A stretch of DNA of 64,000 bases. It comes from Aptenodytes patagonicus. Taxonomy: Eukaryota; Chordata; Aves; Sphenisciformes; Spheniscidae. The notes beneath the pieces are model-generated. The model made no database searches and was not told the origin of the DNA. It saw only the letters and a program-made list of their open reading frames with translations. Position 1 is the stretch's first letter. Every line of letters starts with the position of its first letter. A program made the position numbers and the translations under genes. Location: positions 4,404,501-4,468,500 of the forward strand of contig NC_134960.1 of assembly GCF_965638725.1 (NCBI RefSeq), in the 5' to 3' direction. This document shows positions 24,401 to 37,218 of the stretch, one piece after another.

Positions 24401-27400
24401 GTGACTGTACCCAGGGCTGTACCAGGCTGGTGACTTAAGGCTGTTGCACATTTGGTGGTAGGAAGCTGTGCCACGTCTGTGTTTTGATCATCTGTCACAT
24501 AGTTCCCTAGGCCAATAGACAGCCTTGCCAATGAAGGGGAAAAGGCAGGAAAAAAACATTTTGTTTTTTTTCTGTTTTCCATGACACTCACATTACATTA
24601 GTAGTTATAGACAATGTTGTTTACCAAACTTCACTACTAATGGTAATGGCAATGCAAATATTGAATAATTTACTGTTTACGTTGTACTGTTTACATTTGT
24701 TTCCCATCAGTTTTATGCGTAATCTGAAGTCACGTTTCTATCAATGACACAGTATTTGCAATGTGGGATAAGCTACCTTGTGTTAAGATGATGCCCTCAA
24801 GCTCCTTCACTAAAGCAAGAAAGTGCATAAATGGGTATCGATGTATTTTCCTGTAATTTTTGCATGGTATGTAATACAAGGATTTTTTTTTTTTTTAAAC
24901 TAATAAAGGTTTTTGTGGCATTTTATCTGGACAGGAAGGGAAAGCAGACAGATGCTTGTGAGTGCCCCATGGCTGCAGCTGCCTCAGTTCATTCATTTAT
25001 TGCCTATTGTAACTTGGAAGCATTCTTTAGGTAAGAAAGCCACTTCAAAATACATTGTGTGGTTCATAAACTTAAAGGTTCAACACAGAAGTGTATTAAA
25101 TTTTGTGTTCTCAATTATAATGTTATTTATGTGTTCTGTTTACGTGTGTCATTATAAACCTATCTTCTATGTGTTAGAAACTGCCAGCACTTTTGCAAAT
25201 GAATTCTACGTGCCATGCAGAGTTAGCAAAGGGACAGTCTGCTCACTTGACAGAAGAACACGTAATGCTCGTAGACTGCGTGCCATACAAGGCCACCATA
25301 AATTACAGACTTTTCAGATGCCATCTACGAACAGAGTTACTAATGTATATCAACTTTCTAATTATAGACAAGCATAACTATGCAGCTCTTAAATTTGCTG
25401 ATGTGGGAGCTGAGCAGCAACATTACTTGCACAGACTTCAGTACTTGAGTTTGATTTTGCTTAGGAGATAGGGGCAGCTTCTCTTGTTGTATTCATAATT
25501 AACACGTGTACTACACTTGTATTAAACTCTACAACTATAAAGCTGATATTAACTGGGTAGTTTTTCAAAAGATGATGATATGACCTGGGAGAATCTAAAG
25601 CCTCATGTCTCCCATCTTTTAAAGAAAAATAAGAGTTCAGTGTTAGAAGGTTTCTAAAGATGTTACTACTGGTTGAACACAATACTTTGTAAACATCTTC
25701 AGATTTTAAACCTCCTTTTTCATTTCAAACCTGTCATGATCTAGTAAGATGTGTGGTGGTGTTCCTATAGCTTTCCATTAAACCATCTTCAAATAATGTA
25801 AAATGGGTAACTGAATTTGGAGGTTTTGGGTATACTTTCTTAGAGCAAACAAATATACTCTTCCATGCTAAGATACAGGGTGGTTTTCTTGTATATGAGT
25901 ACCTTTGTACATCATCGGTATCTTTTTTTTCCAGATAGCGCTTAATTAGCCAAAACAGTTTGTTTACTGTAAAGATTATCGCAATGCAGTAAGCATACTT
26001 TTGGAGTAAAAGTGAGTAACGTTTAAAGCCAGAGTCCTTAAATTTTAAAATACTAGAATTCGTATCTTTAACTATTTTGATTCATGTGTTTTTGGTATAC
26101 AGTAAGCTGAAAAAATTTAACGTTTCTTATCCAAGTTTTGTAATTTCTTTAAGTAATATTCGAGAATCCAGAGGTGTATCCGTGTTGCATAAGAGGTACT
26201 GATGTGACTGAAATTGTGGATAATGCAAGAACTAGATTTGTGCCAACAGTTACACCTTCCCATTAGTTAAACGATAGTTTTAGATAACGATTGGTAAAAC
26301 TAATTTACTCGTCACATTCTGTTGTTCTACTTCCATGTCTGTCCTGCTGTGCGGAGTGTACTATTCATCTCAGTCTTTGTTCCAAAACTGAGTTTAGTCC
26401 CTCCAGAGGGTCTCCCAGACGTTGCAGAACAGTTTTTCTTTGGTTGGTGGCTTCACAGGTCAGTTCATCTTCTGGGACCAGTCCCTGCCTTCTGGTTAAG
26501 GAATCCATGCACACATACAGGATGACTCAACAGTGGGATGGATGTTCAGATACCAGAAGGGTGCTGGTAACTTGACAGGAACTTCCACATTCTTTGGAGG
26601 TATGCGTGCATGTAAACCTGTCATTGAATACTACCTGAATTATATCACATGGAACTATAATTTAGTTAACTTGTGTTTTAAAATACATACTCTTCGTAGT
26701 TTAGGTATTCAGAACGAAAGAAGCATTCACATTTTCACAGTAAATATTAGGGCTTCATGTCTGATAAAAACTTTGTGATATATAGCCAATGGAACCTTTT
26801 TCTGGCTTTGCATTCCACAGTGAGTAATATAATGTAATTTTGTTAGATTTAAAGTACTGCAATGTAGAATACTAAAAATAGAAATTCTAGAGTTACCGGT
26901 TTTAAAGGGATGTAGCAACAAGAACAAGTTACGGCCACGTTCCAGCGAGAGCGTAGATACTATGTACGCCATGCATACCTTGTCCCATCTCTTCATACGT
27001 CTAGACTGGATATGCTGCATCTGGTCTATAGCCTGGACTGTGGTTTAGGGGAATGGTGTCCTTTCTGGTAGTTCTCAGATGCCGAAACTTCTTTGTGGGA
27101 GCCAAAACAACACCCATGAGGCTCACGTAAGTTTCAAATAAGAAAGTGAAAATTTCCATTTTTTTCCGAAACTCACATTTTACCGAGATGTTGCGGATTT
27201 GCATGAGAATAGCAAAAGCATAGAGAAGCTTCTCAGACAACAGCATTTGTTTAATTTCATTTCTTTGTTCTGGACTTTAGTTTTAGGAAACAGCTAAATT
27301 TGTAATCCCTCCCAAGGAGGGAGGAGGGGGGAAAAAAAAAGCACAAGTGTTTGACTCAGGCTAAATTTAGCAAGGCTATGAGCAACTGGAAGAGAGAGTT

Positions 27401-27789
27401 ATGTAGTGGTTAATTACTATATCCACACATAATGCTTTGGAATGCCCATTCATTGTGTGACTTAAAGCACTCAAAAGTCAAAACATGGTTGTGTAGATGA
27501 TAATTTGATAAAATGGTCTAGCAGCAAAATGTTTATTCATGCTGAGCTTGCATCTTCGTTACATTAGTAACAGTAATGTATTGTTTAGAAATACTGCTTT
27601 GTTTTGGAGCATATTGTTCTTCATTCTCTGACTTGCTGCCTTTGGTTGGTAATGCAAGGCATGTGTCTATTCAGGGAAGAAAAACTTCTGTTATTAAATA
27701 AAATTTAAGAGTGTTACTAGCTTATCCTTCTGCATATCACCTACCACTGTCATAAATGGAACTTTAAAGAGACTAAGTGAAGATTTCTG

Positions 27790-27920
27790 GAAACATTCCA
27801 GGTCAGGTTGGACGGGGCTCTGAGCAACCTGATCTAGTTGAAGATGCCCCTGCCCATGGCAGGGGGGGTTGGACTAGATGACCTTTAGAGGTCCCTTCCA
27901 ACCCAAACTATTCTATGATT
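27790..27920 (+). repeat. CR1 LINE 3' end
   Basis: The typical CR1 tail is readable: ACATTCCAGGTCAGGTTGGA, GAGCAACCTGATCTAGTTGA, GGTTGGACTAGATGACCTTT and a terminal CTATTCTATGATT. It is a different subfamily from the copies at 5855 and 42410 and holds only 3' UTR sequence. Confidence 0.9.
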
Positions 27921-28123
27921 TCTGAAGACTGCTAGAATAAATTCTTTGGTGGTTGAGATGATTTGTATGGAGAACAAACAGTAGTGAAGCTGGTCATAAA
28001 AACAGCTCTCGATTAATTGGCTAGGTTGTTCTTTCCCACTTCTCAAAGAATGCACATGCTTTCTTTCCATAAAAATGGAGTTACACTTGCGTGTCAGACA
28101 CGTCATCAGCCATACACATCAGG

Positions 28124-28178
28124 TTATCATAGAATTGTTTAGGTTGGAAAAGACCTTTAAGATCATCAAGTCCAACCA
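28124..28178 (-). repeat. CR1 LINE 3' tip
   Basis: About 55 bp matching the very end of CR1 in antisense: TATCATAGAATTGTTTAGGT then TGGAAAAGACCTTTAAGATC and ATCAAGTCCAACC. It is strongly 5'-truncated. Confidence 0.85.
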
Positions 28179-29004
28179 GGCTTTATAAGGTGGGGAAAAT
28201 GCCAGATAAGTTTCTGATAGGATAGTCTGTATTTTGGCAGCTGTTTCTGGATTTTGTTCTGCTTCATCATGTGAAAGCAGAGCTTTTCCTTATGCTGCTC
28301 TTTCTGACCTCTGGCTCATGTGGCAAACGTTCCTTAGTGAAGCAGATTCATGCAGTTTGCTGTATTCCAGGATCACTGTCCTTTTCTCCTGCTGAAAAAT
28401 GGCATGTGAACCTCGCTTACTTTGCCCTGTTTTGATAAGTGGCCTCTGAAGTTTTTTGGTGTTAGTTATACAAACATTTTTTTTCCTCTGCCTGGCATGA
28501 TGTAAAAAACAAAACAACCAACAAAGCAAAGCAGTGGGGGAGGCGGGCAAAACTTTTGAATCTGACTCTTCTGAACACATCTGTTCCAAGTTCATCAGTG
28601 TTTAAAAAGAGAGTTTATGAATTGGGTTCTGTAGTTGATAAAATTTTTCTAGAAATCGTGAGTAGATTCCGTAGTTTGCTGAGTTTAAACTTAAACGTAC
28701 ACAATCTGCTACTGTTAAACTAAATTGCTGTTACAAAGTGCTTTATATGCTGTGAAGTACTAACACATGAAACTACACTTGGTAAATTAACAAACCCAAG
28801 TTCTCCAGATTCAAATCAAGTTGTACGAAATAAAAGGTATCGAGAAAGAAGGTCCTTGCTAATGTCTGTGCACTGGATATTTACATATGGACATACCTTT
28901 TTTCATAGTAACATGCTAGATTTAAATTTTACTGACTTGTTCTCTCTTACTGTGTTTTCACTGCCTTCTCTCCCTTCCTCCCCTAATCTTCCGTATTTTT
29001 CTAG

Positions 29005-29084
29005 AGACCTACTGTACGTGAGACCTTTCAGGAAACTGTGCAGTTTGAATACATCGGATCGTTCCGGTACCTGAAACTTTCACG
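29005..29084 (+). other. FBXL21: FBXL21 5' UTR part of the first coding exon
   Basis: A long pyrimidine tract (28938-29002) ends in CTAG at 29001-29004, a good acceptor 80 nt upstream of the FBXL21 start codon. This implies at least one upstream noncoding exon, most simply in the CpG island at 21 kb. Splice site by eye; no transcript seen. Confidence 0.55.
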
Positions 29085-32000
29085 ATGAAGAGAGCTAGGC
29101 AGAAAGTTGTGGTTGAAAATGAAGCTCCTCAAACATCACAGAAAAGCAAAAAACAGAAAACTTGTTTATATGGCTCACTGTTTGGTGAATCTGACTCGTA
29201 CACCTCAATGGACTGGGGAAGCCTTCCGCACCCTGTTATTCTGCGTATTTTTCAGTTTCTACCTTTAGTAGATCGAGCCAGGGCATCTTCTGTTTGTCGA
29301 AGGTGGAATGAAATTTTTCACATCCCAGATCTCTGGAGGAGATTTGAATTTGAACTTAGCCAGCCAGCTACTTCTTACTTAAAGTCTACACATCCTGATC
29401 TCATTCAGCAGATTATCAAGAGGCATGCTGATCATCTGCAGTACGTCAGCTTCAAGGTAAGTCTTGGATGAATGGAGGCTTGTTTTGTCACATTACTGTG
29501 CATAATGTATGCAGCTTCTCTATGTCGGTTGGCTCAAGTGTTGTACCTGGGAAGTCTTACATTTAAAAACGCAACTCTTGCAGCAACTTATTTCCACACA
29601 TGCACGCTGTCTCCTTCCAATTTTTACACTCTAATTTCTACAAAGTAAAGAAAGAGCTAACCTTGTGCAATACGGTGCTGAAGATTGAATGATATGTTTT
29701 CAAAATATGCAGAACACGTAGTTTCTGTGAATCAGTGTTAGTGGCAGTCTGAGTACTCAGCAGATTATTGTGCGTAACAGTAAACTTGATTTAAGTGAAG
29801 GCTCTGTTTGTGGTCTCAGGATTGCATAAATGTGGGCTTGTTTCATTTGAATACTTAATACAGTTTACTCTGTTTATCTGAGAAGATCATAGTTGGAGTT
29901 ACAGGTGCTTTGTTCACTTTTGGCAGATGCTCCTCCTTAGAGGATGTCATAGTTCTAAGCTGTGAAGGAAAAGCAGAAGAAAGGATTGATATTAAAGCTA
30001 GGATGAAAATCAGAAGCTTCTTTTTTTCAGCACATTTGGAGATACCGTGATTTGCTTGCACAGCAGTTCATGGATAATCAGTTATTAAATACTTGTAACT
30101 TCTGCACTTCATATAACAGATTATCATGAATTGGCATTATAATGTCTTAAAGCAACTTTTATGCTTTTTCAGCTACTCTTTTGTCATCTCGGCTCCTACA
30201 GAGGAGGAAAGTGAGATGAAATAGTGATTTGTCCAAAGTTAGTTATCAGGCTTATAGAAGAATTGCGAATCAGTTCATTATTCAAGATGCAAAGGTGTTG
30301 TCCCTGCAGGTGAAATTGATGAGTTTGCTGGAGTATACCTAGGCTTTATCAAGTCTTTTTTCTACTCTGAGTTTAGAATTGGCATTTAAAAAAAGGTGCA
30401 TACACACTACTGCCTATCTAACACGAATACTAATTACAGTTGTTTAGGAAGGCATGAGGTTATCTGAAGACAAGTCTTAGGTTTAAGTTCTTTGTTCATA
30501 CTGGAAATACCCAGCGGTCATACTCAGGAAAATTTTCGAATAGTAACTTTCCTGAACTCTTTTCTTGTCTTGAAATTTCTAATTAGTGTTGCGTTTTGTC
30601 CTTGTGGTAAATCCAGTCTGGTGCAGCACAGCAAAGTGGATGTGGACCTTGCAGCCTTGGGTATCCATGATGCTGTTTTCTAAATAATGATGAAGAATGG
30701 CTTCATGATTTTTAAATTGCTTTTATAGGTTGATAGTAGCACTGAGTCAGCAGAAGCAGCCTGTGACATCCTTTCTCAGTTGGTGAACTGTTCTATCAAG
30801 ACACTGGGTTTGATTTCTACAGCAAAACCAAGCTTCATGAATGTCTCTAAGGTAATGTTCTACAAACTGTAACTAGAGTGACTTAACTCTTAAACCACTT
30901 CAGCTTTCTTACTGTGTTGTTACTCAGTTGATGGTCATTTTTATGAAACAGTCTGTATTTATTGGTGTATCTTCTTTAATTTGTGGCATCCATTAGTATT
31001 AGGAAAATAGTTAAATGTTGATTCCATTCATTAAATTTAGTAGTGTTGATACTTTTTAGTGTAGAGATGGGGAATCATTTAGAAGGCTTGAGTTTCCTCA
31101 TTTCTAGATTAAAAGATGCGATGATCACATGCTGCAACATATTCTTAAAATATTGGGGAGATTTTTTTCTTCGACTCTGTAGGTCACAGCAGAGTTACTT
31201 TCTGGAAAGTAAAATAAATGCCATTTCCTTTTTTCTGCATATAAATTCTAGATACTTCAGGCTCATCACTATGTCCATTTATCCCTGTTTTATTACAGTG
31301 AAAAGATAAATCGGAGTGGATGAGTTAACTACTGAGTTTAAAGTTGACTTTTGTCACATGCAGCAGCATATTTTTAAACGAAGATTTCCTATGTTCATGT
31401 TCAAATAAGCCTGTCTTTGTTACACAAGAAAGGGGATGCCTAAGAAGTGATTATTTTTGTACTTTCTGCGCATGCAAAACCCGAGATTTAGATGCTGAAG
31501 TTCTGCCTATCTTTTCATAAGACTTTTTTTTTCCCTTCTTCAATTTCTCCAAATAGGCTCATTTTGCTTCAGCACTGACAGTAGTTTTTGTAAACTCTAA
31601 GTCACTATCATCAATCAAGATAGATGACACACCACTTGATGATCCTTCCCTGAAGGTTCTTGTTGCTAACAATAGTGATACTCTAAAACTGCTAAAAATG
31701 AGCAGCTGTCCTCATGTATCACCTGCTGGTGAGTAGTGAATATATATGAAAAATGTAGTAGTAAAGTATCATAAAACAATAGTCAAGCCTTAGTTTGAAA
31801 CAAGTCATCATAAACCTTCTAGTGCTCTTCTGAGTCTCTTAGCAGAGGCCTTTTATTGACCTAGTCTTGGCTTTGGACAGTTGGAAGGGGAAGAAGAATA
31901 ATGTCTTTGTGTTACTGAATGAGTTGGATTAATGAAGTTGGAGGTGCTCCTCGCTTGACTGCATCTTCTCGAATCCTGGGGATTTTTTTTACATCTTCTC

Positions 32001-33756
32001 AGCTGCTTCAGTAGCTCGGATGATAGGCCTTGAGGAGGAAGAGCCTCCAAAATTAGTGCAAGCCTTTAACACACGTTCCAAGGACTTGATGTTCATTGCC
32101 CGTTCTGTGTAAGGGTAACCAAATGTGTCCTGCTTAATGTGTGCAACTCGGTAAACTTAACTAACTGGCATTCTGTGGGAACACACGTGCAAAATCCCCG
32201 ACCCATGAATCAACTACTGGTTGGTGGGATAACGGAGATGAAAGCAGTTGTCAACAACTGTTTTGCAAGGTGCTGTGAGTTTAACTGACTGAGCAAAAGT
32301 GTTAATACTTCGAAGTTGCATTTAAAAAAAAAAAAAAAAAATGGAGTGCATACAAATTTCAAAAACTAGTAGTGTTAAGACTGAGAGCCTTTCACTTTCT
32401 GTAGTGCCCTCGTGTGTCCAGATCTGGTAGTATGAACTTGCTCATTTTAGCATTAGTTGGTGAAGGGCTCACTCCCTTCAAAATACAGGCTTGCCAGAAA
32501 GTTCAGAGGGCTTTTGGGTCCCTTCTCACTTACCTTTCTCCTGAAGCCTTGGTGCTAGAGAAGGGGAATCCTGGTCTGGTCTCTTTCCCATATTCTTATC
32601 CAGAGTCTACAAAAGGTGATTTAATCTGTGTATTTTGTATTCCAACAGATTAAGAACTTGTTTATGTCTTAATTGAGGGAAGGGTCTGTTTTAGCATAGC
32701 TCTTAAACTAGGCTGCTGGTGGTCATTTAAATAGAATGCTTAGATGAATGCTGAAGGAAGGAGTATTAGGGAAGGGAACAGTGGCAACTCCAGCTGGATC
32801 TTACCCGATTTCAGTTGCCTCTTCAAAGTTGAGGAAATTCTGCACAGGGAAGGACAAAGAGGAAGAAAGATATGCAGATCGAAGATGAATGTGACTAGTT
32901 AGACTTGCTTCTTTTATTGATAAGTGTTTATGGCCAAAACCCCATAAAAGGATGTGGATATCTAGAACTTGATCATATTTCATGGTTTTTGGATATAGGC
33001 ATGAATACTCAAGCTAATAGAATTAGTACTTGCTTGAGCTTTACAGCAAGCAACTGTGCTTATATTCACTTTTCATTTTACAGAGTAATTTTTTTGGTTT
33101 TTTGTTCCTCAGGAATTCTTTGTGTTGCTGACCAGTGTCATGGACTTAAGGAGCTGGCTTTGAACTACTACATATTAAGTGATGAACTGCTGCTGGCTCT
33201 TTCAAGTGAAAAACATGTTGATCTTGAACACCTTCGCATAGACGTTGTGAGTGAAAATCCCGGACAAGTTGAATTTCACACTATTAAAAAGCAAAGCTGG
33301 GATGCTCTCGTTAAACACTCCCCCAAAGTCAACATTGTGATGTATTTCTTCTTATATGAAGAAGAATGTGATACTTTCTTCAGAGAGGAAACCCCTGTTA
33401 CACACCTTTACTTTGGTCGTGCAGTAAGCAAAGCAATGTTAGGTCGTATCGGCATGAATTGCCCAAGGTTAATTGAGTTGGTTGTGTGTGCTAATGGACT
33501 TCAACCTTTGGATGACGAACTTATTCGGATCGCGGAGCGCTGTAAGAACTTAACAGCAATGGGACTTGGTGAATGTGAAGTAACTTGCAGAGGTTTTATT
33601 GAATTTGTAAAGATGTGTGGAGGCAGGCTTACCCAGCTTTCTATAATGGAGGAGGTACTGATTCCAGATAATGATTATAGCTTAGATCGACTTCATTTAG
33701 AAGTCTCCAAACACCTTGGAAGAATGTGGTTTCCTGATATGATGCCAACGTGGTAA
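29085..33756 (+). CDS. FBXL21: F-box/LRR-repeat protein 21 (four coding exons)
   Basis: Substrate receptor of an SCF (SKP1-CUL1-F-box) ubiquitin ligase; with FBXL3 it binds the cryptochromes CRY1/CRY2 and tunes their stability in the circadian clock (known from mammals). Coding exons are 29085-29456, 30729-30851, 31557-31728 and 33113-33756; they join in frame to 436 aa (human FBXL21 434, FBXL3 428). A polar, Lys-rich N-terminus (about 1-40) is followed by the F-box at about 44-90 ([20 protein letters not shown], then the CRRWNEIF core) and then leucine-rich repeats to the end. The C-terminal tail ends PDMMPTW; in FBXL3 the matching terminal Trp enters the CRY FAD pocket, and it is kept here. 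Residues in the LRR part are very close to FBXL3, but IL9 and LECT2 as neighbours decide for FBXL21. All exons are open with canonical GT-AG sites; nothing suggests decay. The start is the family-typical MKR. Confidence 0.95.
30190..30290 (+). repeat. MIR-like SINE relic in FBXL21 intron
   Basis: ACAGAGGAGGAAAGTGAGAT, TGATTTGTCCAAAGTTAGTT and the following stretch resemble the MIR consensus order (ACAGATGAGGAAACTGAGGC ... TGACTTGCCCAAGGTCAC). It is diverged; edges approximate. Confidence 0.5.
32324..32341 (+). repeat. Poly-A tract (18 A)
   Basis: Simple A run in the last FBXL21 intron. No retrocopy can be recognised directly upstream, so it is most likely a plain mononucleotide repeat. Confidence 0.8.
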
Positions 33757-33809
33757 ATTCTCTACATTTGTGGATAAAATGGTAGAATCAGGGTGTTGCT
33801 TTCTATGCA

Positions 33810-33815
33810 AATAAA
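33810..33815 (+). terminator. FBXL21: FBXL21 proximal polyadenylation signal
   Basis: AATAAA occurs 54 nt after the FBXL21 stop codon and would give a very short 3' UTR. A second AATAAA at 35450-35455 could serve a longer 3' UTR of about 1.7 kb. Which is used cannot be told from sequence. Confidence 0.55.
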
Positions 33816-36800
33816 GAATTTAAAAATGAAATATGAAAACTTCATTTCCAGATTTGAGTTTTTCTACCTTGAGAACCTCTAGTATAACAGCAAAACATTC
33901 TAGAATGTTAATGGTATATTGAAATAGAAAATAGATTAAGTGTACTTAACACTTCTGAAAGTATGTCTGTGGTTTACAGGTGCTTCAAACTTCAGTGAAC
34001 TTGGGCTTCTCTGAGCTTCAGTTTAAATGTTCCATTCACATTAAAGATTCTTTTTTTCATGTCTGTGTTTACTCTTTTCAATGTAGTGAGAAGAGGACTA
34101 GAGAACCTCTTTTCCTTTAGCAAATCTAACTTTATAGGAAGCTGGATACAACTTGGAGTTCCGGAAAACCGTATTCTTTGTCGTGATGTTTTATGCAGCT
34201 ATTTTTCAAAATATTAATGTTATAAATATAAAAGCTAGTACATTAATATACTTACACTAGCCCAGGTTACTGAAATATAATCTAGCTTAAACTCATGCCA
34301 CTATATGAAAGTGTTCTGGTAAGTAAGCTTATGCTTACAAAAAACCATTGCAGTTTTAAATTGCACTTTCAATAGTTTTGTCAGATTAGCTAAACTGTAT
34401 AGACTGCATTGTACAGTATGTTGTTTTTCTGTCTTACGCTTTAAATGGATGGGGAAAAGACCTTGTTAAAATTAATGAGTTTGGAAGTTTGGTTCTAGAT
34501 TGATTGCTTGGGTGAATGACAAAGCACTTTGGAAACTGCCAAAGTATAAGGAATAGCTTCTGGGTTTGAGAGAGTTAAAGTCTTTGATTACAGAGATTTG
34601 ATGTCTGAATACTGTTCCATGCTTTCATTATTAAGAGGTAAGAAGGATCTCATAAACGTGGCTAGTGAGAAGGGAGGATCAAATGGAATACAGTTGTCTT
34701 CGATCACTTTCTGTCTGGAATCAAGGGTTTAGAGCACTTTAAAAAAAAAATAATAAAAGATTATTTGCTAGTTAGAGGCCAAAATGGCCTGTAGTAATCT
34801 TGCCTGTATCTCGCAGAGCTGTGCTGTAAGCTCCAATTTCTAGAGTAAGGATTTCTGGAGGTGATGCTGAAATTTTTAATTCAGGACTGTTTAATACTTG
34901 TTGCTATTAATTGGCTTTTGAGGAAGAAAGTTTCATTTTATTTCTTTGTTTTCTTTAAAGGGGAAAGGAATGGTGAGTTGATGTGAATTAGAATATGTAT
35001 TTTTGTGTTGACATTTTGGAGACTGTAAACTGAAATGCATTGTATACAAATTTTACTGTAATTATTTTCACGCTGTAGTTGTTGTCTTCCTATTTATAAT
35101 GAGAAGTCTACATTTGATTTGCCACATCAGATAAAATGTCAGTTTCTTCCACACTTACACTTCTTTACTGCAAAAATAACAGCTAAAGGCTTAAACCACC
35201 ATTGTCTTGGACAGACTTGTTTCCAGTTGCAAGCTAAAGGATTTAAGATAACATATAATGCCTCTCTGAATCAGTAATGCATTATTGCCTCTTGAACAGT
35301 TAAGAAGCATCTGACTGGTTGCTAGCACCTGTTACCCAAGCACTTGCTTCCATAATTGAGGGGATTATAATTGTCTTTTAAACAAAAGACTGAAATATTT
35401 CTAAACAGTATTTGGTTTAAGATGTGTGGTTTGCTTTAAATGTAAGTGTAATAAAGTGATCTAATATGTGCACTGCTATTAGACTCTTATCTATCTGTTG
35501 CACTGCATCCTCCTGTTAGGCAGGGTTCTGTCCTGTTAGAAACTATATACTTGACAAACCTGGGGAGAGGCTGTAGAAGCGTTTAACTCTTGGATTATAG
35601 CGAATTAGTCCTTGTCATCTCATGTTTGTGCCTCAAACTTGAGGATTTTTGACATGCTGAAACTGTAAAATGGATTGTGGACAAATCTTGTAGATGGTTG
35701 GTAGAGTTCTAAAGTCCTTCATGTCTCTGTAGCCAACATAACGGCATTAATGAAGTATCAAACACTAGTGGCTATATACAGAACTATAGTTCAGGAGGAA
35801 ACTGTTAAAAGGCTTCTTTGAGTATTGTCCCTTTTTCTGTCCCTCTTACTAAAGCAGCTTTTCTGTGAAGCCACGAAGGTTAGCTTGCTCCAGCTCCAAG
35901 CTTCTAGAAAAATGGGCCTGCATTTATTAATGTTGTGAACTTTGTGATGATTTTTTTGTGCATTTGCTCTGCTAACTAATCTTAACAAGCAAGACCAATT
36001 GATACTTGAGTTTATAAATAAATGCCAACAAAATTGATACGTTAGTCTCAATGTGAAATATTGATTCTTCACTGGTAGTGTGGGAAGCTAATTTTAATTG
36101 AAAGGTAACTTCTGACATGTTAATGTTGAATTTTATAGTTGTAATGTTAGATTTGCAATGTTAGATTTGTTTAGTGTTATGTGTTGGTGCTAAGGTATAT
36201 GCATTGTGCTTTGAGGAGTGTCAAAACACTGCCCTGTGTAAAGCAACATTAGTTCTTCTTTTCCTTCTTTAGTAGGTCATCCCGAGAGACTGCAGTGGAG
36301 GTATTGCACTTGGCAAGAGCCTGCAGATAGCTGCCTGCTGCCTTTACTTCCTACTATCCCAAGAGTAGCCTGTACTTCAGAGCTCTGCCTTGTCCTAGCT
36401 AAGGCAAGTTTTGTTTATTTTATTGGCTTTTCCTAGTTTCACTGCCCTGCAAAGGCTTTCTAAAACCCCATCTCTAAAGTGTATAATGCAGTGATACAGT
36501 TTGTTAGAGTAACTAAAACCCTCAAAATGAAGTACAGAATTTACACCCGATAGGCTAAGGAGGTTTGTAGGGTCACTAAAAAGTCCAGGTTACAGTGAGA
36601 AGCTAGCAGTAGTGCACCTTTTCTGCCACATGAGGGGGTGAGCTAGTTTTCATGCTCACTGACTTTTCAGACTCCTTGAGAAAGCTTATAATTAGTCATT
36701 GCTAATTTCCTGAATCTCTTGTAAATGCAAATTCCAACAAAAACTCAAATCTTTTTTCCCTTGCGTGGAGTCCCTTTTGCCATCCAATAGAGACACTGGT

Positions 36801-37190
36801 GGTTCTGGCATGACAACTCCAAACAGCCTCTCTTATGCCTTGTGGAGTGTTTCAATAAATTTCCTTCTACTCTTCCTCAGTTCAGGTGCCTTCAAAATCT
36901 AAAGTAATCTTGTTTGCCAAGGTGCAGTAAAGTTCATCGAGTAGCCCAAGATACAATGTTTGCAACAATTACAGGTACTTAAAAAACCAATACCTAACTG
37001 ATACCTGGAGTGTATATTAATGTTAGCACCTTGCAATATTATGTAAGGCCCAAAGTACTGAATCAGTAGTAATGTAAACTTGTGCATATTGTATAACTTT
37101 TTTAATTCTGTAGAATACACTTTTCCCTTCCTTCACTGAGGGAGGCTGTCCATGTGATAAGGAAAAACAACTTTTGGATGCTGAGATGAA
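33816..37190. other. Convergent spacer or long FBXL21 3' UTR
   Basis: Between the 3' ends of FBXL21 (+) and MIM1 (-). AT-rich, with AATAAA at 35450-35455 on + as a possible distal FBXL21 poly-A signal. No gene or clear repeat seen. Confidence 0.45.
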
Positions 37191-37196
37191 TTTATT
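37191..37196 (-). terminator. MIM1: MIM1 polyadenylation signal
   Basis: TTTATT on the plus strand is AATAAA on the minus strand, 23 nt after the MIM1 stop codon. It is the nearest canonical signal and implies a very short 3' UTR. Confidence 0.6.
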
Positions 37197-37218
37197 TGGA
37201 ATTTACTACGTTTCCATT

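Larger units (their letters stand above)
21601..29004 (+). other. FBXL21: Inferred FBXL21 first intron
   Basis: If transcription begins in the CpG island, this stretch is mostly intron 1 in the 5' UTR. Apart from the two CR1 3' ends listed separately, I see no supported gene. Open frames at 24913-25471, 26291-26778 and 27246-26727 were examined; none has a domain, conserved motif or flanking exons that I can recognise. Confidence 0.45.

Noticed and set aside
24913-25471. Overlapping 154- and 92-codon + frames in the inferred FBXL21 intron
   Set aside because: No similarity to any protein I know and no splice-framed edges; two different frames over the same DNA argue for chance.
26727-27246. 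Two minus-strand open frames (97 and 81 codons) that look mildly protein-like
   Set aside because: No recognisable family, no exon partners, AT-rich surroundings; length is within chance for this window. Possibly an old retrocopy, but not supportable.
32905-33112. Upstream extension of the FBXL21 last exon as a 283-codon frame starting at 32905
   Set aside because: The pyrimidine tract and CAG acceptor at 33111-33112 plus alignment with FBXL3 place the exon start at 33113; upstream codons are intron.
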